Assembly (NCBI GenBank): GCA_027317055.1
Contig: DAHVFK010000029.1
Coordinates: forward strand, 1 to 15,337
Direction of reading: 5' to 3'
DNA length: 15,337 bases
From: Betaproteobacteria bacterium
Lineage (GTDB): Bacteria > Pseudomonadota > Gammaproteobacteria > Burkholderiales > SG8-39
The notes below the pieces were generated by a model that saw only the letters and a list, made by a program, of their open reading frames with translations, did not search any database and had not been told where the DNA came from. A program made the translations under genes and the position numbers. Shown piece by piece: positions 1-8,207 of this stretch; the stretch's first letter is position 1; every line of letters begins with the position of its first letter.

Positions 1-603
1 GGTGCAGAACACGTCGGCCAGGTCGCGCCGGACTTTCCGCTTGTCGACCAGGCGCGTCAGGCCGCCCGTGCCGGGCAGCACGCCGAGCAGCGGCACCTCG
101 GGCAGGCTCACGGTTGTCGAGCGGTCGTCGACCAGCGCGATCTCGTCGCAGGCAAGCGCTACTTCGTAGCCGCCGCCGGCGGTGGTGCCGTTCAACGCCG
201 CGAGGAACTTCAGGCCGGAATTCGCGCTCGAGTCCTCGATGCCGTTGCGGGTCTCGTTGGTGAACTTGCAGAAGTTCACCTTCCACGAGTGCGCGCTCAA
301 GCCCAGCATGTAGATGTTGGCGCCGGAGCAGAACATGCGCGCCTTGCCGCTTGTGAGCACGACGCACTTCACCTCGGGATGCTCGAAGCGGATGCGGTTG
401 AGCGCGTCGTGCAGCTCGATGTCGACCCCCAGGTCGTAGGAATTGAGCTTGAGCTTGTAGCCGGGCGCGATGCTCTTGTCCTCGGCCACGTCGAGGGTCA
501 GCGTGGCGACCGGGCCGTCGAAGCCTAGCTTCCAGTGGTTGTAGCGCTCGGGATGCGTGTCGAAGCCGACGCGCAAGCGGGCGGCGGGAATGGGTGCGTT
601 CAT
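1..603 (-). CDS. boxC: Benzoyl-CoA-dihydrodiol lyase BoxC (3' end outside window)
   Basis: The minus strand gives an open frame of 201 codons from an ATG at 603 to the window edge. It starts MNAPIPAARL. The sequence carries crotonase-type features: FCSGANIYMLG (about residues 91-101) and GTTAGGGYEVALACDEI (about 139-155), the usual CoA/oxyanion-hole regions, then SLPEVPLLGVLPGTGGLTR. The long N-terminus before the crotonase core and the boxR neighbour fit BoxC, which opens the ring of the 2,3-epoxide formed from benzoyl-CoA by BoxAB and releases formate, in the cytoplasm. BoxC is normally about 550 aa, so roughly 350 residues lie left of the window. The ATG overlaps the boxR stop (ATGA, 600-603), and a strong ribosome site AAGGAGGAG (minus strand, 614-606) lies in the end of boxR, so the two genes are probably translationally coupled. 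The function is recognised from memory of the family. Confidence 0.93.
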   Translation of the reverse strand, partial: MNAPIPAARLRVGFDTHPERYNHWKLGFDGPVATLTLDVAEDKSIAPGYKLKLNSYDLGVDIELHDALNRIRFEHPEVKCVVLTSGKARMFCSGANIYMLGLSAHSWKVNFCKFTNETRNGIEDSSANSGLKFLAALNGTTAGGGYEVALACDEIALVDDRSTTVSLPEVPLLGVLPGTGGLTRLVDKRKVRRDLADVFCT

Positions 604-1481
604 TTCTCCTCCTTGGAGACGAGGTTGCGCAGCTGGGCGAGGCTCTGCCTGACGGACTTGCCCGAGGTGTCGAGAACGGCGTCGGCGCGTGCGTAGAGCC
701 GGTCGCGGTCGGCCAGCAGGCGCCTGATTTCGTCCAGCGCGGCCGAGCGCCCCTTGAAGGGGCGCATGTCGCCCTGCGAGATTACGCGCGCCATGTGTTC
801 TTCGGGCGAGGCCTTGAGCCAGACGCAATAGCAGCGTTCGCGCAGCAGGTCGTAGTTGTCGTGGTCGGTGACCAGGCTGCCGCCGGTGGCGATCACGGCG
901 CGGTCGTGCTGGCGCAGCACGCGCTCGAGCGCGCGGCGCTCGAAGCGGCGGTAGGCATCCTGGCCGTAGATCGAGAACACTTCGCCCAGGTTCGAGCCCG
1001 CCTCGCGCTCGACCTCGCGGTCGAGCTCGACGAACGGCGCGTGCAGGGCTTCGGCCAGGCGCGCACCGAGCGAGGACTTGCCTGCGCCACGCAGGCCGAG
1101 CAGCGCGATGCGCCGCTTGCGCGGGCTGCCGAACTGCGCCTGCAGCACGCGGTGCGCGGCCGCGACTTTCTCAGGCGGCAGCCCGGCCGCGAAGCGCGTC
1201 AGCAGCGCGAGCTCGGCGGGCAGCTCGCCGGTCTCGCGCGCCAGGTCTTCGACCGGAACGCGCATCGCCTGCGCGACCTTGCGCAGCAGCAGCACCGAGA
1301 TGTTGCCGTGCCCGGATTCGAGCTGGGCAAGATAGCGCTCGGACACGCCCGAGGCGAGCGCGAGCGACTTGCGCGTTACGCCCTGCTCGAGGCGCCAGCC
1401 GCGCACCCGCTCGCCGAGACGGGCGAGGTAGGCCTGCTCGGCGGGTTCCAGCGGCGAAGGAGAGGTGAGGGGAGCGCCCAT
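600..1481 (-). CDS. boxR: BoxR-type regulator: XRE HTH fused to shikimate-kinase-like domain
   Basis: The protein is 293 aa. Residues about 24-83 form an XRE-type helix-turn-helix (SLALASGVSERYLAQLESG). Residues about 122-293 resemble shikimate kinase: Walker A GLRGAGKS (129-136), an acidic DREVERE stretch (154-160) and ATGGS (198-202). This two-part layout and length are those of BoxR/BzdR, which repress benzoate genes and use the kinase-like domain to sense benzoyl-CoA rather than to phosphorylate shikimate (family knowledge). The gene shares a transcript with boxC (ATGA overlap) and faces the flavodoxin-bclA pair across a short promoter region. A -10 box TATAGT on the minus strand (1522-1517) lies inside an operator-like element, so autoregulation is likely. 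No good Shine-Dalgarno precedes the ATG; a weak GGAT lies 6 nt upstream. No later start would keep the HTH intact. Confidence 0.93.
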   Translation of the reverse strand: MGAPLTSPSPLEPAEQAYLARLGERVRGWRLEQGVTRKSLALASGVSERYLAQLESGHGNISVLLLRKVAQAMRVPVEDLARETGELPAELALLTRFAAGLPPEKVAAAHRVLQAQFGSPRKRRIALLGLRGAGKSSLGARLAEALHAPFVELDREVEREAGSNLGEVFSIYGQDAYRRFERRALERVLRQHDRAVIATGGSLVTDHDNYDLLRERCYCVWLKASPEEHMARVISQGDMRPFKGRSAALDEIRRLLADRDRLYARADAVLDTSGKSVRQSLAQLRNLVSKEEK

Positions 1482-1482
1482 G

Positions 1483-1512
1483 ACTTGATCCGGGTTAACT
1501 TGATCCGGGTTA
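1483..1512. repeat. Perfect 15-bp tandem duplication in the boxR leader
   Basis: The 15-mer ACTTGATCCGGGTTA occurs twice head to tail without a mismatch (1483-1497 and 1498-1512), immediately upstream of the boxR ATG. It lies between the predicted boxR transcription start and start codon, where a ribosome site would normally be. It could be a regulator site in tandem, an element affecting boxR translation, or a recent slippage duplication. The sequence alone does not decide between these. Confidence 0.85.
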
Positions 1513-1513
1513 A

Positions 1514-1527
1514 TGAACTATACTGCT
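1514..1527 (-). promoter_or_regulatory. boxR -10 box within a BoxR-operator-like element
   Basis: On the minus strand this reads AGCAGTATAGTTCA. It contains TATAGT (1522-1517), placed to be the -10 of boxR, with transcription starting near 1510. No convincing -35 hexamer is seen at 16-18 bp. The GCAGTATAGT core repeats the element at 1545-1558 in opposite orientation, centre to centre 31 bp (about three helical turns). A repressor bound here would block the -10. Confidence 0.5.
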
Positions 1528-1555
1528 TGACCGCAATTCTATGATGCAATATAGT
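1527..1555 (+). promoter_or_regulatory. Sigma70-like promoter of the flavodoxin-bclA operon
   Basis: TTGACC (1527-1532) and TATAGT (1550-1555) are separated by exactly 17 bp. Transcription would start near 1562, so the flavodoxin ATG at 1565 would be on a leaderless or almost leaderless message. This position also argues against translation from the ATG codons at 1541/1544, which lie upstream of the start site. Confidence 0.65.
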
Positions 1556-1558
1556 GAC
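1545..1558 (+). promoter_or_regulatory. Candidate BoxR operator (TGCA-N6-TGAC) over the -10 box
   Basis: TGCA-ATATAG-TGAC overlaps the -10 of the rightward promoter. TGCA-type half-sites spaced by about 6 bp are, as I recall, the reported binding pattern of the BzdR/BoxR family. An inverted relative lies at 1514-1527 and a 16/19 match (counted over 1544-1562) lies at 11606-11624. Assignment to BoxR is inferred from location and the shared core GCARTAYAGT. Confidence 0.5.
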
Positions 1559-1564
1559 TGTCAA

Positions 1565-2041
1565 ATGGCGCTCAAAATAAACATTCTGGTGGGGACCATG
1601 ACGGGTACCGCGCAGCTCGTGGCGCAGGAACTGGAGCTGGCCTGGGACGACGGCGAAACGAAGGTCGAGACGCTGCTGATGGACAAGCTCGACAGCACGG
1701 TGTTCGCGCGCGGGGGCGTGTACCTGATTTGCACCTCGACCTACGGCCAGGGCGACGTGCCGGACAACGCCAAGGCGCTGTACGATGACCTGAACACCAA
1801 GCGTCCGGACCTGTCGCAGCTGCGCTACGGCGTGTTCGGCTTGGGCGACCGGACCTACGCCGAGACCTTCAACTTCGGCGGCCAGCGCTTCGACGAGCTG
1901 CTGGCGGAGCTCGGCGCGCAGCGCATCGGCGAGCGCGTCAAGCACGACGCTTCGTCCGGCGTGCTGCCCGAGGAGATGGCGACCGAGTGGGGCGACGAGT
2001 GGCTTAAACTTGCGCGGCAGGCGGCCGGGCAGGCCGCCTGA
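1565..2041 (+). CDS. Flavodoxin-domain protein (MioC-like), possible electron carrier of the box locus
   Basis: The protein is 158 aa and is predicted to bind FMN. The phosphate loop is ILVGTMTGTAQ near the N-terminus; next come the first isoalloxazine loop TSTYGQGDVPDNAK and the second loop FGLGDRTYAETFNFGGQRFDE. This pattern is that of short flavodoxins and the flavodoxin domains of CysJ/MioC, and the length fits a single domain. I chose the ATG at 1565 (MALKINILVG) because it lies directly before the first beta strand and because the promoter -10 is at 1550-1555. The longer start at 1541 would fall upstream of transcription. There is no Shine-Dalgarno, consistent with leaderless translation. 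bclA starts 24 nt downstream, so they form one operon. A flavodoxin here could pass electrons to or from the BoxA/BoxB epoxidase system; that role is inference. Confidence 0.88.
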   Translation: MALKINILVGTMTGTAQLVAQELELAWDDGETKVETLLMDKLDSTVFARGGVYLICTSTYGQGDVPDNAKALYDDLNTKRPDLSQLRYGVFGLGDRTYAETFNFGGQRFDELLAELGAQRIGERVKHDASSGVLPEEMATEWGDEWLKLARQAAGQAA

Positions 2042-2065
2042 GACGCAGCGCAGCAAGGAGGGGAT

Positions 2066-3626
<1,561 letters not shown>

Positions 3627-3643
<17 letters not shown>

Positions 3644-4481
3644 GCTCGCCGCTCTGGTAGTCGCGGATCGCCTGCTCGATTTCCTCGCGGGTGTTCATCA
3701 CGAACGGACCGTACTGGACCACCGGCTCGCCGAGCGGCCGCCCCGCGAGCAGAAGGAACCTCGCGCCCTCGCTGCCGGCGAGCACTTCGACCTGATCGCC
3801 CGCGCCGAGCACGCCCGCGCCTTGCGCGCGCAGCTGGCGCCCGCCGATCGTCACGCTGCCCTCGAACGGATAGACGAAGGCGTTGTGCCCGGCGGGCACC
3901 GGGTGGGCGAAGGCAGCGCCGGCGGGCAGCTCGACGTCCAGATAGAGCGGCTCGGTCGTCACGCCCTGGATCGGGCCGGGCGTAGAGCGGCCGTCGTGCA
4001 CCAGCGTGCCGGCGATCACCTTCGCCCGTCCGCCGCCCGCTAGGGCGGCTGCCGGAATCTCATCCGGCTGCAGGTCGCGGTAGCCGGCGGGCTTCATCTT
4101 CTCGCGCGCCGGCAGGTTGATCCAGAGCTGAAAGCCGCGCATGCGGCCTTCTTCCTGCTGCGGCATTTCGGAGTGCACGATGCCGCGCCCGGCGGTCATC
4201 CACTGCACGCCGCCGCTCTTCAGGTCGCCGCGGTTGCCGAGATGGTCCTGGTGCAGCATGTGGCCGTCGATCAGGTAGGTCGCGGTCTCGAAGCCGCGGT
4301 GCGGATGCGCCGGGAAGCCGGCGATGTAGTCGTCGGCGTTGTCGGAGGAGAACTCGTCCAGCATCAGGAACGGGTCGAGGCGCAGGTTCTGGTGCGCGCC
4401 GAGGCTGCGGCGCAGCTTCACGCCGGCGCCGTCCGAGGCGGGGATGGATTCGATCACCCGTTGAAGTTGTCTGCTTGTCAT
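3627..4481 (-). CDS. Pirin family protein
   Basis: The protein is 284 aa and has a bicupin layout. The N-terminal cupin carries the metal ligands HPHRG (H59, H61) and HSE (H103, E105), the set that binds iron in pirins. The segment FETATYLIDGHMLHQDHLGNRG is typical, as is the end NTREEIEQAIRDYQSG. Bacterial pirins have been reported as quercetinases or redox-responsive partners, and the actual substrate is not readable here. I chose the ATG at 4481 because GGAGG lies 7 nt upstream and MTSRQLQRVI matches the family start. A longer frame to 4529 lacks support. The ATG overlaps the doxX stop (ATGA, 4478-4481), so the gene is the last of the azoR-doxX-pirin operon. Its 3' end overlaps bclA tail to tail. 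Confidence 0.93.
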
Positions 4482-4888
4482 GATGCGCCTCCATTGGATT
4501 TTCCGGTGCGGCGGGCGTCCACGCTCCACGCCCCGGCGCCGTTCGCCGCCAGCAGCAGGAACCCGCCGGCGATGGCCACATCCGACAGGAACAGGATCTG
4601 TTGCATCTGGTCGGCGAAATTAGCATGAAAGATCGCGGCCGCCAGGACCGAGAAGGCGGCCAGGGCGAGCGCCGCGGCCCGCGTCCACAGGCCGGCGAGG
4701 ATCAAAGCGCCGCCGCCGAGCTCGAGCGCAATCACGAGCGGCAGCAGTGCGCCGGGCACGCCCTTGGAGGCCATGTAGGCCTGAGTGCCCGCGTAGGCGC
4801 CCAGCTTGCCCAAGCCGGCGACGAGGAACAGGGCCGCGAGCAGCAGGCGGCCGGCGAGGTCGGCGATGTTGCGCGAAGTAGCGTTCAT
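4478..4888 (-). CDS. DoxX family inner-membrane protein
   Basis: The protein is 136 aa with about four hydrophobic segments: LLLAALFLVAGLGKL (about 15-29), GALLPLVIALELGGGALILAGLW (about 46-68), AAALALAAFSVLAAAIFHA (about 71-89) and LFLSDVAIAGGFLLLAA (about 98-114). This is the usual DoxX/DoxD-like pattern, with FADQMQQILFLSDVAIAGG characteristic of the family. DoxX proteins are small quinone-linked or redox-related membrane proteins of uncertain biochemistry. A GGGAG ribosome site lies about 7 nt before the ATG, in the 11-nt gap after azoR. The stop overlaps the pirin start. The context (azoreductase, pirin, LysR) suggests defence against quinones or other redox-active aromatics. Confidence 0.9.
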   Translation of the reverse strand: MNATSRNIADLAGRLLLAALFLVAGLGKLGAYAGTQAYMASKGVPGALLPLVIALELGGGALILAGLWTRAAALALAAFSVLAAAIFHANFADQMQQILFLSDVAIAGGFLLLAANGAGAWSVDARRTGKSNGGAS

Positions 4889-4899
4889 GTCATTCTCCC

Positions 4900-5520
4900 T
4901 CAGGCTGCAAGCCGCTGAGCATCGAACAGGCGCCCGATCGCGGAGTGCGCCTGCGCCAGCGCGGCCTGCTTGCTCGGCTCGCCGATGGCGAGTCCCTCGG
5001 CATAGACGAACTCGACGTCCTCGATGCCGAGAAAGCGCAGGAAGGCGCGCACGTAGCCGGTCTGACTGTCGGCCGGGGTGCCGGCGTAGATACCGCCGCG
5101 GGCGGCGAAGACGACCGCCCGCTTGCCGCCGAGCAGCCCGACCGGGCCGTTCTCGGTGTAGCGGAAGGTGACGCCGGCGCGCGCCACGTGGTCGAAGTAG
5201 GCCTTCAGCATCGAGGGCACGCCGAAGTTGTACATCGGCAGGCCGAGCACGATCAGGTCGGCACGCCTGAGCTCGCCGATCAGAAGGTCCGAATACGCGA
5301 CCACTTCTTTCTGTGCCGCATCGCGAACGTCTTCTTTCGCCAGGAACGCGCCGAAGCGCTGCGCGTCGAGGTGCGGCACCGGCTCGCGTGCCAGGTCGCG
5401 CAGCAGCACCGTGGCGCCGGGATTCGCGGCGCGCCAGAGGTCGACGAAACGGTTCGCGAGGCCGCTCGACTGGCCGTCGCCCGCATACAGGCTCGAGTTG
5501 ATTTGCAGCAGCGTTTTCAT
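4900..5520 (-). CDS. azoR: FMN-dependent NADH:azoreductase / quinone reductase
   Basis: The protein is 206 aa with a flavodoxin-like fold. The N-terminal strand and phosphate loop are LLQINSSLYAGDGQSSGLAN. The FMN-binding motif is LPMYNFGVPSMLKAYFDHV (about 94-112), followed by ARAGVTFRYTENGPVGLL and AARGGIYAG, all hallmarks of the AzoR family. AzoR enzymes are cytoplasmic dimers that reduce quinones and azo compounds by two electrons with NADH. I chose the ATG at 5520 because GGAGG sits about 6 nt upstream and the protein then begins MKTLLQINSS, as in the family. It is the first gene of the leftward azoR-doxX-pirin operon and diverges from the LysR gene across 95 bp. Confidence 0.93.
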   Translation of the reverse strand: MKTLLQINSSLYAGDGQSSGLANRFVDLWRAANPGATVLLRDLAREPVPHLDAQRFGAFLAKEDVRDAAQKEVVAYSDLLIGELRRADLIVLGLPMYNFGVPSMLKAYFDHVARAGVTFRYTENGPVGLLGGKRAVVFAARGGIYAGTPADSQTGYVRAFLRFLGIEDVEFVYAEGLAIGEPSKQAALAQAHSAIGRLFDAQRLAA

Positions 5521-5549
5521 GACGTCCTCCGTGGAATGGATAGACTCCA

Positions 5550-5574
5550 TTTAATATTGACGCGGTACATTAAA
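5550..5574. promoter_or_regulatory. Inverted repeat, probable LysR-family binding site
   Basis: TTTAAT (5550-5555) and ATTAAA (5569-5574) are perfect reverse complements separated by 13 bp. They sit in the AT-rich 95-bp spacer between azoR and the divergent LysR gene. LysR regulators commonly bind AT-rich interrupted dyads (T-N11-A) in such a position. TTGACG (5557-5562), a possible -35 of the LysR gene, lies inside the dyad, but no clear -10 follows. Confidence 0.5.
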
Positions 5575-5615
5575 AAGTAGAAAAATACGGACGATATGAT
5601 CGATAAAATAGATAT

Positions 5616-6518
5616 GTGATCACCCTCGAGCAGTGGCGGGCGCTTGTCTCGGTGGTCGACTCCGGGGGCTACGCGCGGGCCGCCGAGAAGCTGAATAAGA
5701 CCCAATCGTCAGTGACTTACGCGGTGCAGAAGCTCGAGTCTCTGCTCGGCGTGAAGGCGTTCGAGATCAGCGGGCGCAAGGCCCGTCTCACCCCGGTCGG
5801 CGAGCTGCTGGTGCGCCGCGCCCGCGGCCTGCTGGACGAGGTGGCGGCAATCGAGCGCTCGGCGCGCCGGCTCTCGGCCGGCTGGGAGGCTGAAATCGGG
5901 CTCGCCGCGGAAATCGTCTTTCCGCGCTGGCTGCTGTTCCAGGCGCTCGAGCGCTTCGGCGCCGAGAGCCCGCATACGCGCATCGAGGTGATCGAGTCGG
6001 TGCTGGGCGGCACCCAGGAGGCGCTGGCCAGGCGCGAAGTCGACCTCGCCGTCTCGGGCATGGTGCCGCCGGGATTCGTCGGCGACCCGCTGCTGCGGCT
6101 GCGCTTCCTGCTGGTCGCGCGCGCGGATCACGCGCTGCATCGCCTGGGGCGCGAGCCGACGCTGCGGGACCTGCGCGCCGAGCGCCAGCTCGTCGTGCGG
6201 GAATCCGGCACACGGCGCACGACGCAGACCTGGATCGAGGCCGACCAGCGCTGGACCGTGAGTCACATGGCGACTTCGCTCGAGGCGGTACGCGCGGGCT
6301 ACGGCTACGCCTGGTTTCCGCAAGAGATGATCCGCGCCGAGCTCGCCGCGGGCTCGCTCAAGGCGCTGCCGCTGCGCGAAGGCGGCGAGCGCTACGCCCA
6401 GCTCTACCTGGTGTACGCCGATCGCGACGGCGCGGGACCCGGCGCGCTGCGGCTGGCCGACATCCTGCGCGAAACGGTGCGCGCCGAATGCGTGTCGCGC
6501 GGCGAGGCGAGCGGGTAA
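5616..6518 (+). CDS. LysR family transcriptional regulator
   Basis: The protein is 300 aa. Its N-terminus (MITLEQWRALVSVVDSGGYA) leads into a winged HTH, with SQSSVTYAVQKLESLLGVKAF-like recognition helix residues (about 29-49) and RKARLTPVGELLVRRAR. The remainder is the periplasmic-binding-protein-like effector domain. The start is the GTG at 5616: TAA at 5604-5606 closes the frame upstream, and no in-frame ATG lies nearby that keeps the HTH. No clear Shine-Dalgarno is present. The gene is divergent from azoR-doxX-pirin and most likely controls it in response to an aromatic or quinone signal; the ligand is not known. A gap of 36 nt separates it from the next gene, so it may be cotranscribed with the 129-aa gene. 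Confidence 0.93.
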   Translation: MITLEQWRALVSVVDSGGYARAAEKLNKTQSSVTYAVQKLESLLGVKAFEISGRKARLTPVGELLVRRARGLLDEVAAIERSARRLSAGWEAEIGLAAEIVFPRWLLFQALERFGAESPHTRIEVIESVLGGTQEALARREVDLAVSGMVPPGFVGDPLLRLRFLLVARADHALHRLGREPTLRDLRAERQLVVRESGTRRTTQTWIEADQRWTVSHMATSLEAVRAGYGYAWFPQEMIRAELAAGSLKALPLREGGERYAQLYLVYADRDGAGPGALRLADILRETVRAECVSRGEASG

Positions 6519-6554
6519 AATCGGCCGGAACCGAGCTATGGAGACGCGTCCCAG

Positions 6555-6944
6555 ATGGCGAACGAACCTCGCACCACCGAACTGAACCTGGACCTCGCGG
6601 GGTTGTTCCTCGAGGAGACTTTCACCGACCGGCGCGTGGGCACGCTGCGCCGGCTCACGCCGGTCACGAGCGACGGCAGCCCGGACGCGGCGCGCAAGCT
6701 GATCTACGTCGGCGAAACGCAGGTGATGACGCCGATGGGCGCGCTTCCGATCGCGTTCGAGATCGACGCCAAGTCGCTCGACGAGGCGGCGGGCAAGTTC
6801 GGCGGCCTGGCGAAGACTGCGATCGAGCGCACGGTGCGCGAGCTGCAGGAAATGCGGCGCGAGGCCGCGTCGCAGATCGTCGTGCCGCAGGGCGGACTGC
6901 CACCGGGCGCGCTCGGCGGCGGCGGCAAGATCCAGATGCCCTGA
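6555..6944 (+). CDS. Uncharacterized 129-aa protein
   Basis: I do not recognise this family with certainty. The protein is 129 aa, soluble and acidic at the start (MANEPRTTELNLDLAGLFLEE). A beta-rich first half (RRVGTLRRLTPV, KLIYVGETQVMTPMGALPIAFEID) is followed by an amphipathic helix (about 78-105, LDEAAGKFGGLAKTAIER then VRELQEMRREAA). It ends in a Gly/Pro-rich tail (GGLPPGALGGGG). There are no cysteines, no signal peptide and no membrane segment. Codon usage matches the neighbours and the frame is clearly coding. The ribosome site is poor (GGAG about 11 nt upstream). It stops 6 nt before the TTC38-like gene, so the two are probably one transcript and may work together. Confidence 0.8.
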   Translation: MANEPRTTELNLDLAGLFLEETFTDRRVGTLRRLTPVTSDGSPDAARKLIYVGETQVMTPMGALPIAFEIDAKSLDEAAGKFGGLAKTAIERTVRELQEMRREAASQIVVPQGGLPPGALGGGGKIQMP

Positions 6945-6950
6945 GGCACG

Positions 6951-8207
6951 GTGGTCCCTGCCGACCGCTACGGCCTGCCGCTCTCGAGCAGCGCAGCGGC
7001 GCGCGACGCCTACGTCGCGGGCGTGGACTGCGTCCTGTCGGCGAACACCGGCGCCGAAGAGGACCTCGGCCGCGCGCTCGCGGCCGATCCCGGCTTCGCG
7101 CTGGCGCAGATCGCGCTGGCGCGCGCTTTGTTCCTCGCCGCCCGGGTGCCGCAGGCGCGCGAGCACGCGACGCGTGCACGCGCGCTCGCCGCCGGCGCCA
7201 CGGCGCGCGAGTCGAGCCACGTCAACGCGCTGGCATTGGCGATCGAGGGCAACCCGGTGGGTGCGCTCGAGGCGACGCGCGCGCACCTGGCCGAGCACCC
7301 GCGCGACGCGATGGTGCTCGCGCCGGCGACCGGCGTATTCGGCCTGATCGGCTTCAGCGGCCGCCAGGGGCGCGAGCCCGAGCTGTACGACCTGCTTTCC
7401 GGTCTCGCGCCGCACTACGGCGAGGACTGGTGGTTCGACATGACGCTCGCCTTCGCCGCCTGCGAAAACGCCCGGCTGGACGAGGCGGGCTCACTGATCG
7501 AGCGCAGCATGGCCGCCAACCCGCGTAATCCGCACGGCGCGCACATCAAGGTGCATGTGCTCTACGAGCAGGGCGATCACAGGGCGGCGCTCGGCTACCT
7601 CGAGGACTGGATGCCGGCCTACCCCAAGCAGGGGCTGATGCACTGCCATCTGTCGTGGCACGTGGCGCTCGCGGCGCTCGCGCTCGGCGAGCGCGAACGC
7701 GCGTGGCACGCATACCGCGACGGCGTGCACCCCGGCGGCGGCGCCTCGGGGCCGCCGCTTAACGTCGCGACCGATTCGCCGTCGTTCCTGTGGCGTGCCG
7801 AGCTCGCCGGCGAGCCGCGCCACGCGCGGCTCTGGAGCGAGGTGCGCGACTACGGGCTGCAGAGCTTTCCCAAGGCCGGCGTCTGGTTCGCCGACGTGCA
7901 CGTCGCGCTCGCCTGCGCCGCGGCGGGCGACGGCGAGAACCTGGCACGCATCGCGCGCGAGCTGCGCGAGCGCGACGCCGCCGGCAAGCTGCCGCCGGGC
8001 GCGGTCGCGCCCGGGCTGGCGGACGCCTTCGCCGCCTGCGAGAAGCGCGACTGGAACCGCGCCATCGAACTGCTCGAAGCGGCGCTGCCCGAGACCGTGC
8101 GCATCGGCGGCAGCCGCGCGCAGCGCGACATCGTCGAGTTCACCCTGCGCGCGGCCTGCCTGCAGGCCGGGCGCACCCCGCCGCAGAGGCGCGGCGCGAC
8201 GACCTAG
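6951..8207 (+). CDS. Tetratricopeptide-repeat protein of the TTC38 family
   Basis: The protein is 418 aa and opens with DRYGLPLSSSAAARDAYVAGVD, the usual TTC38-type N-terminus. Helical TPR-like repeats follow. Conserved TTC38 points include WWFDMTLAFAACENARLDEA, NPHGAHIKVHVLYEQGDHRA, MHCHLSWHVALAALALGE, DSPSFLWRAELAGE, FADVHVALACAAAGD and the near-C-terminal signature RIGGSRAQRD. There is no signal peptide or membrane segment, so it is cytoplasmic. Its biochemical function is unknown, and the conserved His/Trp/Asp residues hint at more than a pure scaffold. The start is a GTG at 6951 with GAGG about 4 nt upstream, 6 nt after the 129-aa gene. The stop codon overlaps that of the convergent TfoX-like gene within a shared CTAG. 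Confidence 0.85.
   Translation: MVPADRYGLPLSSSAAARDAYVAGVDCVLSANTGAEEDLGRALAADPGFALAQIALARALFLAARVPQAREHATRARALAAGATARESSHVNALALAIEGNPVGALEATRAHLAEHPRDAMVLAPATGVFGLIGFSGRQGREPELYDLLSGLAPHYGEDWWFDMTLAFAACENARLDEAGSLIERSMAANPRNPHGAHIKVHVLYEQGDHRAALGYLEDWMPAYPKQGLMHCHLSWHVALAALALGERERAWHAYRDGVHPGGGASGPPLNVATDSPSFLWRAELAGEPRHARLWSEVRDYGLQSFPKAGVWFADVHVALACAAAGDGENLARIARELRERDAAGKLPPGAVAPGLADAFAACEKRDWNRAIELLEAALPETVRIGGSRAQRDIVEFTLRAACLQAGRTPPQRRGATT

Noticed and set aside
594..1544. Long plus-strand open frame opposite boxR
   Set aside because: boxR on the other strand has clear HTH and Walker A motifs. This frame is its shadow and runs through the tandem repeat.
1541..1564. Upstream start for the flavodoxin (MMQYSDCQ extension)
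   Set aside because: The codons lie upstream of or within the predicted -10 box, and the flavodoxin fold begins directly after the ATG at 1565. The peptide similarity to 11606 is kept as a finding only.
4482..4529. 16-codon N-terminal extension of pirin
   Set aside because: It overlaps the doxX coding end, whereas the ATG at 4481 has a GGAGG site and matches the family start.
5614..5619. ATGTGA start-stop just before the LysR GTG start
   Set aside because: A minimal ATG-TGA can arise by chance in an AT-rich leader and has no ribosome site.
5709..7415. 568-codon open frame on the minus strand
   Set aside because: It lies opposite the LysR, 129-aa and TTC38-like genes, has low-complexity Arg/Ala/His-rich translation with no motif, and is explained by GC-rich codon bias of the real genes.
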